Part shown: in pieces, positions 9,166 through 20,856 of the stretch
Layout: every line of letters starts with the position of its first letter
Position numbering within the stretch: the first letter of the stretch is position 1
NCBI GenBank assembly: GCA_001586965.3
Contig: LUCW03001876.1
Span: forward strand, 1 to 23,000
Direction of reading: 5' to 3'
Length of the DNA: 23,000 nt
From: Sphaeroforma sirkka
Lineage: Eukaryota > Opisthokonta > Ichthyosporea > Ichthyophonida
The notes under the pieces: model-generated
Database searches by the model: none
What the model was told of the DNA's origin: nothing
Seen by the model: the letters and a program-made list of their open reading frames with translations, nothing else
Program-made: the position numbers and the translations under genes

Positions 9166-9177
9166 TAAATAGTAGTT
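9166..9177 (+). promoter_or_regulatory. Candidate self-priming site, unit 2
   Basis: TAAATAGTAGTT begins two bases after the terminal CA of LTR2. It complements AACTACTACTTA in the LTR (8797-8808) at 11 of 12 positions. CA, two bases, then primer site is the spacing typical of retroviral-type LTR ends. Confidence 0.45.
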
Positions 9178-9233
9178 AAAGTAGTGTACTGCTTCTAGAC
9201 TGTCTGACATCGATTTACTATCCAGCAAATACT

Positions 9234-11272
9234 ATGGCTAAGGGTACTTCTAAAGGCAAGGGAGCCGCTAGCTCTAAGCCTGCTAAGCCTGCCGAGGTTC
9301 CTGAGGTCCCTGTGGAAACACCTAGCCTGTCTGGAGTTGAGCCTGCCGAGGATACTGTTGGGGAAGCAAATTCTGAGGTTGGTACAGAGGATTATTCTGA
9401 GGATGACTCGTCGGATCCTAAAGCCTTGGAAGAAGAGGTATCTACTACCGCGGAAGGCTCGCCAGCGTCCGTGTATCACCTAGGAGTGAAGCTCAGGACC
9501 CCAGCTTGCCCCCTGACCACGTGCCGTCAAATATTGGGGATAAACGTCGAAGGCTGGAAAATTCGTGGATACGAATGTCGGGGGGCATTATAACTCCACA
9601 TCTAAAGGACACTCCAGCACAAATCCGGCGTGAAAAGGAAGTATTGGACCTGTCGAAAATTTCGGTTTCGCCATCGATGGAGAAGCCATTCCATTCAGCT
9701 CAAATCTTGGGGCCGAAGCTGAGGACGCCATAACTCGACAACGAGTGGTTGGATCCTCTCAATCTCGACGCCAATTGAACCGCACTGAAGCGCTCTTGAA
9801 GGAGCTAGCGGCAGCAGCAGTTGTGGACCCCTCTATCGTGTCCCACTTGGCTGATATTCTTCCTATACCGAAGAAGAAAAAAAAATTCGGGCCGGGTTTC
9901 GAACCCGAGACCTACTGGTTTACCAGCCAGTATGTTTACCACTAAGCCAGTTACCACTGGCGAGAGAGATAATATTTCAAAATTTAATCTCTATAGCTCT
10001 GATGCTACCATCGACCATCCTCTTGACAAACCTAACCCTGTCAGAGGATATGATCGTATGGAACTCGATGAGGCTTACCATCCTCGTAATATCGACCCTC
10101 ATTTGCCAACTAACCCTGGTAATCACGATTTTGGCAATCGCTACACCAGTACCTCGTTAGAGAGTTCCCGCTCTAATCCTGAGGATGAGGAAGTGAGAAC
10201 CAGACATACTCGTCTCAGGCTATTACGCTCTGGTATGCAAGTCCTTGAGGACCGTCTATTGAATGACTCTGACCTTGACGATAGGAAAGCGGATAACATT
10301 CGCTATCTAATCGATAACAAGAGAAAGGAAATAGACACCATCTTGGCACTAGCAGCCCGTAGCACTGAGCATGAGCCTCGTGAACACTTAGAACCAAGCT
10401 TTATAAAGCAGCTAGGTAACGCGCAGGCTGAGGTCGATTTCTCTACTAATGAGAGTACAGTGGAGACACTGAAGGCCTTCGACCAACTTAAGGAGTCTGC
10501 CAGCCTTAGGGATAAGCAGATGATGAATGCCTTTATTCATTTCTGTGAGCCAGGTGAATGGCGAACTATCTTGAAGAGCTCATGAGCCCAACTGGAAAGC
10601 CCTACCCTGGCACCAGTTGCGTGATAATATACTTAACACCTTTTTTTGAAGATGCACGTGACCGTGAACTTCTAGAGTCTCGCAAGTTCTTTGCGAACGA
10701 TACCACTATTCGAGTGCTCTAGCTCATATGACACATATGAATACTCGGATGGGTGGTCGTACCTATACTGGCGAATATTTATTAATTTGTCAGATGATGG
10801 AGACTCTGGGAGCTAACCTCTTTAAGAAAGTCAATGATGACATCATCGCCTATGGTGATTTGCGATCTATGCCTTGGTCTGTCTTTGAGAAGATAGTACA
10901 CAAGCATACCAATTCCTCTACTAGAGTACTTAGTACCACGAGCTACACCCAGCCCACTAAGCGAAACGCAGTAGAGACTAATACTGCGCGTAGTACTAAG
11001 AAACCTCGCACTACTACTGGAGGGTACTGGCTCTACTTCTACCGAACCGAAGGTGATAAGAAGGTGAGAGCGCCTTGCAAGAAGTGTGGTTACAACCTCA
11101 CAAAAACGTAATGGCAAGTGGAATGGTAGACACGACCCTGTTAAGTGTGCACCAGGCAAGCCAGATTTTGGACACTATATGAAAGAGTGTGCTACTTGCA
11201 AGGGTACTAACGGTTGGCACACAAAGAGGATTGCAAGGACTTACCAGACGTCCAAGTTAAGCACTGACAGTA
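9234..11272 (+). pseudogene. gag: gag region, unit 2 (fossil)
   Basis: Same make-up as gag of unit 1: the ATG at 9234 with the MAKGTSKGKG start, an acidic and Pro-rich N-terminal part, a charged helical middle that is probably capsid, a basic KKPR cluster near 11000, and the Cys/His zinc knuckle near 11065-11260. The antisense tRNA-like piece lies at the same place as in unit 1. Confidence 0.65.
9885..9956 (-). other. tRNA-Thr-like sequence inside gag, unit 2 (antisense, degenerate)
   Basis: Same sequence and position within gag as in unit 1: A-box-like part, anticodon arm with GGT, full T-arm and B box, and a T run at its 3' side. Because all units carry it at one spot, it was present in the founder of the array. 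Confidence 0.55.
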
Positions 11273-11280
11273 CCATATGT

Positions 11281-11685
11281 GCGCACTAGAGCAAGATTAT
11301 GAGAAAATGTTCAATAAAATCTATACCAAAGGAGATGAACGTATCTTTCAAACAGTTTTCGTAAATGGAGAAAAAAGTTATGGCACTATTTGATCCAGGG
11401 GCTGAAGTCTCTGCTATCTCATGCCGAGTAGCCTACGCTACAGATATGGCTGTCCATAACGAAACAACTGATTTAATCTTGGGAAATGGCAAAGTTACTA
11501 CTTGCGAACAAGCCATTGACTATGCACACATAATGCTGTCAGATAGAAGAGAAGTGAAGACTCACCTAATCGTTACTGACATGTCTCAGAAATACGATTT
11601 AATTATAGGTATGACTGATCTTCTCAGTTTAGGTATAACACTCACTGGTCTGCCTAATGGGCTGGACCCGAATAAAGATCAGTCA
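11281..11685 (+). pseudogene. Aspartic protease region, unit 2 (fossil)
   Basis: The open stretch from 11365 contains ALFDPGAEVSAIS, a retropepsin-type active-site motif in which Pro stands at the usual Ser/Thr place. It continues to YDLIIGMTDL (near 11595-11620) and runs on toward RT, showing that protease and RT belong to one frame in this element. Confidence 0.7.
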
Positions 11686-11844
11686 GATGATAATATGTTA
11701 AAGATACCTAAACCTCCGGAAGGTGAAGCAAAGGATATGATTCCGCACTTCACCGATATAATTATGGACTTAATTATACAAAACAGGAAGATTGCAATAA
11801 CTGACTGGTGTATGTTTAAGTTCTCTAATGGGTACGTTAGACTT

Positions 11845-12788
11845 GACTTAACAAACGTCGACTTCTCTAAGTTAAAGTGTCCTTCACATAACTACGTGAG
11901 TTGGAGACACAAAGACGTTGTCAAAACCCAAATCGAAGATTGGTTAAAACAGGGTCTAATTGAAATCAATTATGATGCAACCCCAGTTAACTTAGCTCTC
12001 TTAGCGGTCGATCAATATAAATCTGATGGAACGTTTAGTAAAAACAAGAGTAGTACTAGACCTGTCGCCAATCAACAAACTAATTCCGCAACATAGTTTT
12101 CCCTTACCTAAGATAAGCGAGATACTACGCAAAATGGAGGTGCGACTATCTTTTCCAAGATAGACTTAAAAGCTGCATTCCATCAACTACAAATATATCA
12201 GCCTCATAGGAAATACTTTTCCTTTACTTGGCAAGGTAAGAAGTACCAGTTTAAAGGTGCACCTGAAGGCTTACACATGTTACCTTCTTTCTTCCAACAA
12301 GTTATGATGGAACTATTTGCGGACCTGTCGTATAACGTATCAGTCTATTTAGATGATATAGTTATCTTTACAAAGACAACACATGAACATGCTAAACTCG
12401 TTAAAGAAGTCTTAAAGCGACTTAATCATGCTAAACTTAAGATTAACGAAGACAAGTGTTCTTTTGCTAAAGATACTATACACTTACTTGGCTACAAAGT
12501 ATCTGCAGCAGGGGTAGAAATTGATCCTGGCAAGAAACAGTTTCTGTTGGATTTATCAACACCAATTACTGGAAGAGATGTGAACTCTGTGTGTGGGTTT
12601 GTTAACTTCTTCTCGGATTCGGTACCGCATCTTTCTCATTACTTAAAGCCTTTCAGTCACCTACGGCTGCACAAAGGACCTTTGGGAAAGCTTTGGACTA
12701 AAGAATGTGATGATGCATTTTAAACTAGTCAAAAGTAAAGTAATGGACGCACCCATCATGCAGTACCCTGTGGATGGTGTCCCATTCA
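11845..12788 (+). pseudogene. pol: Reverse transcriptase region, unit 2 (fossil)
   Basis: Same landmarks as in unit 1, with the catalytic YLDD at 12346-12357. The open stretch 12277-12723 carries the palm end, thumb (HLLGYKVSAAG) and connection (CGFVNFFSDSVPHLSHYLKP) in one frame, the usual Ty3/gypsy order. Confidence 0.85.
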
Positions 12789-12789
12789 A

Positions 12790-13165
12790 GTAGCAACCGA
12801 CGCTTCAGATCGAGCGGTAGGTGGAGTGCTTTACCAAACGATAAATGGTAAACCGCGCTACATACAATTCTTTAGCAAGAGTTATAATAAGAGTCAACGG
12901 AATTACCCTACCGTTAAACAAGAGCTCCTTGCTATAGTTACTGCGCTAAGACAGTTTAAAGACTACCTTTATGGAAGTTACTTTACTGTCGCCTGTGATC
13001 AAAGTCTTTAACATACTTAAAAGATATGAACCCTGATTCACAGTTGGTGAGCCGCTGGCATGACATTATTGCCAAGTTCGCTTTTAATATAACACACATT
13101 CCAGGAATACATAACCATCTTCCTGACATGCTCTCTCGACTTGTGCCCGACTACCAGAAAACAGT
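12790..13165 (+). pseudogene. pol: RNase H region, unit 2 (fossil)
   Basis: ATDAS at the start, KQELLAIV and ACDQ provide the acidic site, followed by HIPGIHNHLPDMLSRL near 13095-13140. It directly follows the RT connection region. Confidence 0.8.
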
Positions 13166-13174
13166 CAAAGAGTT

Positions 13175-13630
13175 ATTAGCAACCGATTGGATGCTAAATA
13201 AGAAATGGTTTAACCTCGCTCAATCACGATGGGGTCCATTTACTGTTGATATGTTCGCCGCAGAACATAACAAACAGGTTTCTGAATATAGGTCGTTGAC
13301 TCATCCTAAAGGTGATGCATTTCAGCTTGACTTATCAAAGCATAATGCGTGGGCTAACCCACCTTGTCAACTTATCGCACAGTTGTTAAATTATGTTAAT
13401 ATTACTAAATCTACCATTACGCTGTGTTGTCCCTTACGTAACTCCGACCCATGGATACGTGATTTAATTAATATGATTCAAGACGAACCTATTTATGTCG
13501 ACCGTGAAACCGACACGTTCTTGTATCAGGGATCTATTCTATTAAGAAGACGCCTTGGAAACACACCATTGTTTGTCGCATCGGTCCTGCAGGTACCACT
13601 AAGTGGAAACCCTCAACCGAATTCTTAGCT
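13175..13630 (+). pseudogene. Dam-like N6-adenine methyltransferase-type domain, unit 2 (fossil)
   Basis: Here the domain is open over its whole length within 13026-13628. It shows WGPFTVDMFAAEHNKQ, WANPPCQLI (NPPC near 13356-13367), LCCPLRNSDPWI and a hydrophobic end. It shares its frame with the end of RNase H, so it is part of pol and not a separate inserted gene. Confidence 0.7.
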
Positions 13631-13744
13631 AAACTAGAGGAGTCTAAAGAGTTTGAACAAAAGCTCAAGACTCGTACAACACATGCACCCAACAAGATTG
13701 CAGTCGAGGTAATGCCGATTGAAACGGCATTAGATCGTAAAAAA

Positions 13745-15036
13745 ACATGGAACTAGCTAAGGCCATGGATCAAAGACTCAAAACTCTAAGAGAACCTGAA
13801 GCTCGCACTCAACTACTTAAAGCGCTGCTTAAGAACAGCCAGGAGTTGCGAAACAACTGAAGAAGATACTTCAACAATCCAATGTTGTCAATTATGTATC
13901 TCAGGACTCTACCCCTCCTGATACTGAGGTTGCCCTTTCCAACAGGACTATGGTTCATCCAGCCAGCGTTACGCAGAATCTGACTGACTTAGAGGAGCTC
14001 GAAAGTAGAGTTAAAATTATACATAATTTAACGCATCGAGCATATGAGCATACTTATAAAATGGCTATTCGTGCAGGGCTTGATCACCCGGCGCTGAAAG
14101 AAACCATACGTGAAGTATACCGACGCTGTACTGATTGTGAAAAGAACCAGATCAAGCGATACGGTTGGGCACCCCTAAAAAGTGTGACAGAAGACCAACC
14201 GATGCGCCGAGTCATAGTCGATTTGGTTAAACTCCGCGATCAAGCATACTGGCGATGTATATATCTGTCATTTCTTATGTGTGGCTTCGGGCTATAACTT
14301 GCTTTATGCAATACCGAACAAACGTCCACAAACAGTGGCAGAATTATGCTATCACGTCTTTAATGACTTCGGGTTTCCCCGAGTACTATGTTCTGATAAC
14401 GGTAGTGAGTTTTGTACCGACGTAATGGAGGCACTTATACTCGTATCAGGCATGACCCATAGGCGTGGTGTTCCTTACAAACCTCAAACGCAGGGTGCAA
14501 ATGAGACACGTCATAGAGAACTTAAGAAACTCTTGCGTACCGCACTAGACGACGTTGAGGATATGTGGCCTTATCATTTGAAATGGGTTCAGACTCAAAT
14601 GAATAACTGCATGAATCCTCAAACTGGAACACTCCCGTTTCACTATTTCTTTGGCCGCTATAGTGAATTACAAGCAACGTTTGATAAAACTGCGCCCGAA
14701 ACACGCTACCCCGTGGCTACAAAGATCGAGCATATGCAGAACGTTGTTTACCCCTGTTTACTCGAGCACAAGAATCGCGTCCTACTTAAAGCGTATGACC
14801 GATGGAATAACACTAAGAACATTGTTCAGTTCAAAGTCGGCGATTACGTTAACATTATAAATCGAAACGCCAACGTTACCGAACTCTCTTCTAAGACGAT
14901 AGGACCTTTTGTTATTTCCTACCATGATGAGAAGAGTGATACTTACGAAGTGAATAACATTGATGGTACTAGCGCAACCAATCTAGGCACTCACCGTATC
15001 CCTACCTCCGAACTCTCATTCGCTCGCTCATTTGAT
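13745..15036 (+). pseudogene. pol: DDE integrase region, unit 2 (fossil)
   Basis: The open stretch 14281-15168 carries CSDNGSEF and QGANETRHREL with exactly 35 residues between the Asp and the Glu, the retroviral D35E signature. The GPY/F-like module follows in the same frame. The zinc finger and first Asp lie upstream at about 14020-14225. Confidence 0.85.
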
Positions 15037-15482
15037 TCTGATGTACCAGTTATGGAGTCACAAGTCAAAGATATAATTGACAAAACATCCGAAGACGGTT
15101 ACACTTACTACAAGACCCGTTTCATGGATGGGACAGTAGCTTGGCTAACCTCCGATGCATTTTCGTGAATCTCGCGACTTTCTTCGTATCTTTAATAAGA
15201 AATGGAATAAGCGTTTACATAAACACACGAGATAAACGAAAAGGGTTTCCTCAGGTGACTACAAACCCTGACGGATCTGAAATTCCCTATTTGCCACCTA
15301 CTTCCTACGTGACTAAACTTTCTGATCTGCTTACCAACAGTGCAGAAAATTGTTCAAACTTACTTACTAATGAAGAACAGCCTTTGGCTATTACCTTACC
15401 AAATAATAAACGTAAGGCGCCTACATCGGAAATGGTTACTGGACCAAATACTAAACGACATAGAGTACAACATGAGTCTTGA
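15037..15482 (+). pseudogene. Chromodomain-like basic C-terminal tail, unit 2 (fossil)
   Basis: Same tail as in unit 1, ending at the stop 15480-15482: the YTYYKTRFMDGTVAWL chromodomain-like segment, a Pro/Ser/Thr-rich spacer, and basic NNKRK and KRHR clusters near the end. Confidence 0.5.
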
Positions 15483-15523
15483 ACTCGTACATATAGGCAC
15501 ATACTTACTCGATAAGTCATGAC

Positions 15524-15551
15524 CGAAACCGTTTTTTTACTTTGGTTTTCG
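15524..15551 (+). other. Hairpin upstream of LTR3
   Basis: Same CGAAACC / GGTTTTCG stem as before LTR2 and LTR4, in the non-coding gap between the end of pol and the LTR. Confidence 0.4.
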
Positions 15552-15886
15552 CTTTACCAACTAGATCGTATCTTAACGTACGTTCGTAGTTCTAAAAGCT
15601 ACTGGGGGCTATGTAGAAATACGGCCTCCGGTCAGTCTAAAATATCAAGATCAATTGAGATAATACATTGGTTTTTTATTTGTATTTTAAATAATACGGT
15701 GTTCTAAATGTTTTAGTAAAGATTTCCAAATGTCTAAAATATAAAATATCAAGATCAATTGAGTACAAGCTCTTTTTCCAATATTTCCAAAGTGTTCTAA
15801 ATTCACTTTGATGGCTCCAATAGCCTGAGTATTTGGTATGACTCATCTACTTGGACCTATTTGAGACATTAGTAGATGTAGGATAT

Positions 15887-15918
15887 TATAAACTAAATTT
15901 TATAATCTCGAACTACTA
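15887..15918 (+). promoter_or_regulatory. LTR3 TATA box and presumed RNA start
   Basis: TATAAA at 15887-15892 and AACTACTA at 15911-15918, with the same 24-base spacing as in LTR2. Confidence 0.5.
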
Positions 15919-16101
15919 CTTATAGATTTTGGTCCTCCGCCAATCTCAAAATCCAATAAGTCTTAGTTTTTTTTTTTAACTTTTCTTCAGATGGAACTTT
16001 ATTTATATCAGCTAATGTATTAACGTGACTTACGTTATTATGTCTATTTACAAATTAGGCAAGTGGTCATGAACACTTAGTACTTCTAGTGAAAATTATT
16101 C

Positions 16102-16107
16102 AATAAA
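16102..16107 (+). terminator. LTR3 polyadenylation signal AATAAA
   Basis: Same hexamer and downstream GT-rich stretch as in the other LTRs. Confidence 0.55.
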
Positions 16108-16280
16108 GAACAGCTAGAGGTACGCCCTGTGTGATCGAGGATATTTAGGCTCTTAACAAGAGGCGGTCCCGATCATTCTTACACAAGCTACCACTGCTAA
16201 ATCTAACTGACTAAATTGTATTTTAGTTTAATATAGTTTGAAACCTAGTAATTTCCATCGAAGTTTACATATTTTTCAGT

Positions 16281-16292
16281 TAAATAGTAGTT
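16281..16292 (+). promoter_or_regulatory. Candidate self-priming site, unit 3
   Basis: TAAATAGTAGTT, two bases after the CA end of LTR3, identical to unit 2 and complementary at 11 of 12 positions to the presumed RNA start. Confidence 0.45.
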
Positions 16293-16348
16293 ACAGTAGT
16301 GTACTGCTTCTAGACTGTCTGACATCGATTTACTATCCAGCAAATACT

Positions 16349-18388
16349 ATGGCTAAGGGTACTTCTAAAGGCAAGGGAGCCGCTAGCTCTAAGCCTGCTA
16401 AGCCTGCCGAGGTTCCTGAGGTCCCTGTGGAAACACCTAGCCTGTCTGGAGTTGAGCCTGCCGAGGATACTGTTGGGGAAGCAAATTCTGAGGTTGGTAC
16501 AGAGGATTATTCTGAGGATGACTCGTCGGATCCTAAAGCCTTGGAAGAAGAGGTATCTACTACCGCGGAAAGGCTCGCCAGCGTCCGTGTATCACCTAGG
16601 AGTGAAGCTCAGGACCCCAGCTTGCCCCCCTGACCACGTGCCGTCAAATATTGGGGATAAACGTCGAAGGCTGGAAAATTCGTGGATACGAATGTCGGGG
16701 GGCATTATAACTCCACATCTAAAGGACACTCCAGCACAAATCCGGCGTGAAAAGGAAGTATTGGACCTGTCCGAAAATTTCGGTTTCGCCATCGATGGAG
16801 AAAGCCATTCCATTCAGCTCAAATCTTGGGGCCGAAGCTGAGGACGCCATAACTCGACAACGAGTGGTTGGATCCTCTCAATCTCGACGCCAATTGAACC
16901 GCACTGAAGCGCTCTTGAAGGAGCTAGCGGCAGCGGCAGTTGTGGACCCCTCTATCGTGTCCCACTTGGCTGATATTCTTCCTATACCGAAGAAGAAAAA
17001 AAAATTCGGGCCGGGTTTCGAACCCGAGACCTACTGGTTTACCAGCCAGTATGTTTACCACTAAGCCAGTTACCACTGGCGAGAGATAATATTTCAAAAT
17101 TTAATCTCTATAGCTCTGATGCTACCATCGACCATCCTCTTGACAAACCTAACCCTGTCAGAGGATATGATCGTATGGAACTCGATGAGGCTTACCATCC
17201 TCGTAATATCGACCCTCATTTGCCAACTAACCCTGGTAATCACGATTTTGGCAATCGCTACACCAGTACCTCGTTAGAGAGTTCCCGCTCTAATCCTGAG
17301 GATGAGGAAGTGAGAACCAGACATACTCGTCTCAGGCTATTACGCTCTGGTATGCAAGTCCTTGAGGACCGTCTATTGAATGACTCTGACCTTGACGATA
17401 GGAAAGCGGATAACATTCGCTATCTAATCGATAACAAGAGAAAGGAAATAGACACCATCTTGGCACTAACGGCCCGTAGCACTGAGCATGAGCCTCGTGA
17501 ACACTTAGAACCAAGCTTTATAAAGCAGCTAGGTAACGCGCAGGCTGAGGTCGATTTCTCTACTAATGAGTACAGTGGAGACACTGAAGGCCTTCGACCA
17601 ACTTAAGGAGTCTGCCAGCCTTAGGGATAAGCAGATGATGAATGCCTTTATTCATTTCTGTGAGCCAGGTGAATGGCGAACTATCTTGAAGCTCATGAGC
17701 CCAACTGGAAAAGCCCTACCCTGGCACCAGTTGCGTGATAATATACTTAACACCTTTTTTTGAAGATGCACGTGACCGTGAACTTCTAGAGTCTCGCAAG
17801 TTCTTTGCGAACGATACCACTATTCGAGGTGCTCTAGCTCATATGACACATATGAATACTCGGATGGGTGGTCGTACCTATACTGGCGAATATTTATTAA
17901 TTTGTCAGATGATGGAGACTCTGGGAGCTAACCTCTTTAAGAAAGTCAATGATGACATCATCGCCTATGGTGATTTGCGATCTATGCCTTGGTCTGTCTT
18001 TGAGAAGATAGTACACAAGCATACCAATTCCTCTACTAGAGTACTTAGTACCACGAGCTACACCCAGCCCACTAAGCGAAACGCAGTAGAGACTAATACT
18101 GCGCGTAGTACTAAGAAACCTCGCACTACTACTACTGGGGGTACTGGCTCTACTTCTACCGAACCGAAGGTGATAAGAAGGTGAGAGCGCCTTGCAAGAA
18201 GTGTGGTTACAACCTCACAAAACGTAATGGCAAGTGGAATGGTAGACACGACCCTGTTAAGTGTGCACCAGGCAAGCCAGATTTTGGACACTATATGAAA
18301 GAGTGTGCTACTTGCAAGGTACTAACGGTTGGCACAAAGAGGATTGCAAGGACTTACCAGACGTCCAAGTTAAGCACTGACAGTACCA
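16349..18388 (+). pseudogene. gag: gag region, unit 3 (fossil)
   Basis: Same make-up as in units 1 and 2: start MAKGTSKGKG at 16349, charged helical middle (about 17300-18000), basic KKPR cluster near 18115, and Cys/His zinc knuckle from about 18190 to 18370. A frame entering from the LTR side (16238) runs in phase into this ATG but lacks any motif upstream, so the ATG at 16349 is preferred. Confidence 0.65.
17004..17075 (-). other. tRNA-Thr-like sequence inside gag, unit 3 (antisense, degenerate)
   Basis: Third occurrence of the antisense tRNA-like piece, with the same intact T-arm and B box, GGT anticodon-like loop and 3' T run. The acceptor stem is unpaired here too. Confidence 0.55.
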
Positions 18389-18389
18389 T

Positions 18390-18795
18390 ATGTGCGCACT
18401 AGAGCAAGATTATGAGAAAATGTTCAATAAAATCTATACCAAAGGAGATGAACGTATCTTTCAAACAGTTTTCGTAAATGGAGAAAAAGTTATGGCACTA
18501 TTTGATCCAGGGGCTGAAGTCTCTGCTATCTCATGCCGAGTAGCCTACGCTACAGATATGGCTGTCCATAACGAAACAACTGATTTAATCTTGGGAAATG
18601 GCAAAGTTACTACTTGCGAACAAGCCATTGACTATGCACACATAATGCTGTCAGATAGAAGAGAAGTGAAGACTCACCTAATCGTTACTGACATGTCTCA
18701 GAAATACGATTTAATTATAGGTATGACTGATCTTCTCAGTTTAGGTATAACACTCACTGGTCTGCCTAATGGGCTGGACCCGAATAAAGATCAGT
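18390..18795 (+). pseudogene. Aspartic protease region, unit 3 (fossil)
   Basis: The open stretch that begins at 18390 contains VMALFDPGAEVSAIS (near 18490-18530) and YDLIIGMTDLLSLG (near 18710-18750), then continues to the RT start. This is the clearest protease copy in the window. Confidence 0.7.
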
Positions 18796-18954
18796 CAGAT
18801 GATAATATGTTAAAGATACCTAAACCTCCGGAAGGTGAAGCAAAGGATATGATTCCGCACTTCACCGATATAATTATGGACTTAATTATACAAAACAGGA
18901 AGATTGCAATAACTGACTGGTGTATGTTTAAGTTCTCTAATGGGTACGTTAGAC

Positions 18955-19898
18955 TTGACTTAACAAACGTCGACTTCTCTAAGTTAAAGTGTCCTTCACA
19001 TAACTACGTGAGTTGGAGACACAAAGACGTTGTCAAAACCCAAATCGAAGATTGGTTAAAACAGGGTCTAATTGAAATCAATTATGATGCAACCCCAGTT
19101 AACTTAGCTCTCTTAGCGGTCGATCAATATAAATCTGATGGAACGTTTAGTAAAACAAGAGTAGTACTAGACCTGTCGCCAATCAACAAACTAATTCCGC
19201 AACATAGTTTTCCCTTACCTAAGATAAGCGAGATACTACGCAAAATGGAGGTGCGACTATCTTTTCCAAGATAGACTTAAAAGCTGCATTCCATCAACTA
19301 CAAATATATCAGCCTCATAGGAAATACTTTTCCTTTACTTGGCAAGGTAAAAGTACCAGTTTAAAGGTGCACCTGAAGGCTTACACATGTTACCTTCTTT
19401 CTTCCAACAAGTTATGATGGAACTATTTGCGGACCTGTCGTATAACGTATCAGTCTATTTAGATGATATAGTTATCTTTACAAAGACAGCACATGAACAT
19501 GCTAAACTCGTTAAAGAAGTCTTAAAGCGACTTAATCATGCTAAACTTAAGATTAACGAAGACAAGTGTTCTTTTGCTAAAGATACTATACACTTACTTG
19601 GCTACAAAGTATCTGCAGCAGGGGTAGAAATTGATCCTGGCAAGAAACAGTTTCTGTTGGATTTATCAACACCAATTACTGGAAGAGATGTGAACTCTGT
19701 GTGTGGGTTTGTTAACTTCTTCTCGGATTCGGTACCGCATCTTTCTCATTACTTAAAAGCCTTTCAGTCACCTACGGCTGCACAAAGGACCTTTGGGAAA
19801 GCTTTGGACTAAAGAATGTGATGATGCATTTAAACTAGTCAAAAGTAAAGTAATGGACGCACCCATCATGCAGTACCCTGTGGATGGTGTCCCATTCA
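18955..19898 (+). pseudogene. pol: Reverse transcriptase region, unit 3 (fossil)
   Basis: TRVVLDLSPINKLIP lies in the open stretch ending at 19274. The catalytic YLDD is at 19456-19467, followed by thumb and connection motifs as in the other units. Confidence 0.85.
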
Positions 19899-19899
19899 A

Positions 19900-20275
19900 G
19901 TAGCAACCGACGCTTCAGATCGAGCGGTAGGTGGAGTGCTTTACCAAACGATAAATGGTAAACCGCGCTACATACAATTCTTTAGCAAGAGTTATAATAA
20001 GAGTCAACGGAATTACCCTACCGTTAAACAAGAGCTCCTTGCTATAGTTACTGCGCTAAGACAGTTTAAAGACTACCTTTATGGAAGTTACTTTACTGTC
20101 GCCTGTGATCAAAAGTCTTTAACATACTTAAAAGATATGAACCCTGATTCACAGTTGGTGAGCCGCTGGCATGACATTATTGCCAAGTTCGCTTTTAATA
20201 TAACACACATTCCAGGAATACATAACCATCTTCCTGACATGCTCTCTCGACTTGTGCCCGACTACCAGAAAACAG
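19900..20275 (+). pseudogene. pol: RNase H region, unit 3 (fossil)
   Basis: From 19936 on, the frame is open through KQELLAIV, ACDQKSLTYLKD and HIPGIHNHLPDMLSRL and straight into the methyltransferase-like domain. Confidence 0.85.
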
Positions 20276-20284
20276 TCAAAGAGT

Positions 20285-20741
20285 TATTAGCAACCGATTG
20301 GATGCTAAATAAGAAATGGTTTAACCTCGCTCAATCACGATGGGGTCCATTTACTGTTGATATGTTCGCCGCAGAACATAACAAACAGGTTTCTGAATAT
20401 AGGTCGTTGACTCATCCTAAAGGTGATGCATTTCAGCTTGACTTATCAAAGCATAATGCGTGGGCTAACCCACCTTGTCAACTTATCGCACAGTTGTTAA
20501 ATTATGTTAATATTACTAAATCTACCATTACGCTGTGTTGTCCCTTACGTAACTCCGACCCATGGATACGTGATTTAATTAATATGATTCAAGACGAACC
20601 TATTTATGTCGACCGTGAAACCGACACGTTCTTGTATCAGGGATCTATTCTATTAAGAAGACGCCTTGGAAACACACCATTGTTTGTCGCATCGGTCCTG
20701 CAGGTACCACTAAGTGGAAACCCTCAGCCGAATTCTTAGCT
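20285..20741 (+). pseudogene. Dam-like N6-adenine methyltransferase-type domain, unit 3 (fossil)
   Basis: This copy lies in one open frame with RNase H (19936-20739). It shows WGPFTVDMFAAEHNKQ near 20340, WANPPCQLI with NPPC near 20466-20477, TLCCPLRNSDPWI near 20530-20570, and a strand-rich end (FLYQGSILLRRRLGNTPLFV). It is the best copy for a profile search. Confidence 0.7.
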
Positions 20742-20856
20742 AAACTAGAGGAGTCTAAAGAGTTTGAACAAAAGCTCAAGACTCGTACAACACATGCACC
20801 CAACAAGATTGCAGTCGAGGTAATGCCGATTGAAACGGCATTAGATCGTAAAAAAC

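Larger units (their letters stand above)
9164..15611 (+). mobile_element. Retroelement unit 2, interior
   Basis: This interior of about 6.45 kb has the same part order as unit 1 and is nearly identical to it. It is broken, with roughly eight to ten breaks, some of them common to all three units. It keeps longer open stretches than unit 1 in protease-RT (11365-12096), methyltransferase-like (13026-13628) and integrase (14281-15168). Confidence 0.85.
15612..16278 (+). repeat. LTR3 (shared by units 2 and 3), enlarged
   Basis: LTR of about 667 bases, some 57-65 longer than LTR2. The extra DNA (about 15696-15761) contains a second copy of the AAAATATCAAGATCAATTGA stretch found at about 15649-15669, plus short pieces resembling other LTR parts. 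It therefore looks like a local duplication. The rest agrees with LTR2 almost base for base. Confidence 0.8.

Noticed and set aside
10215-10397. Repeated minus-strand open frames at the same place in each unit (also at 3154, 17332 and elsewhere)
   Set aside because: They lie opposite gag or pol and recur only because the units are copies. No motif supports them.
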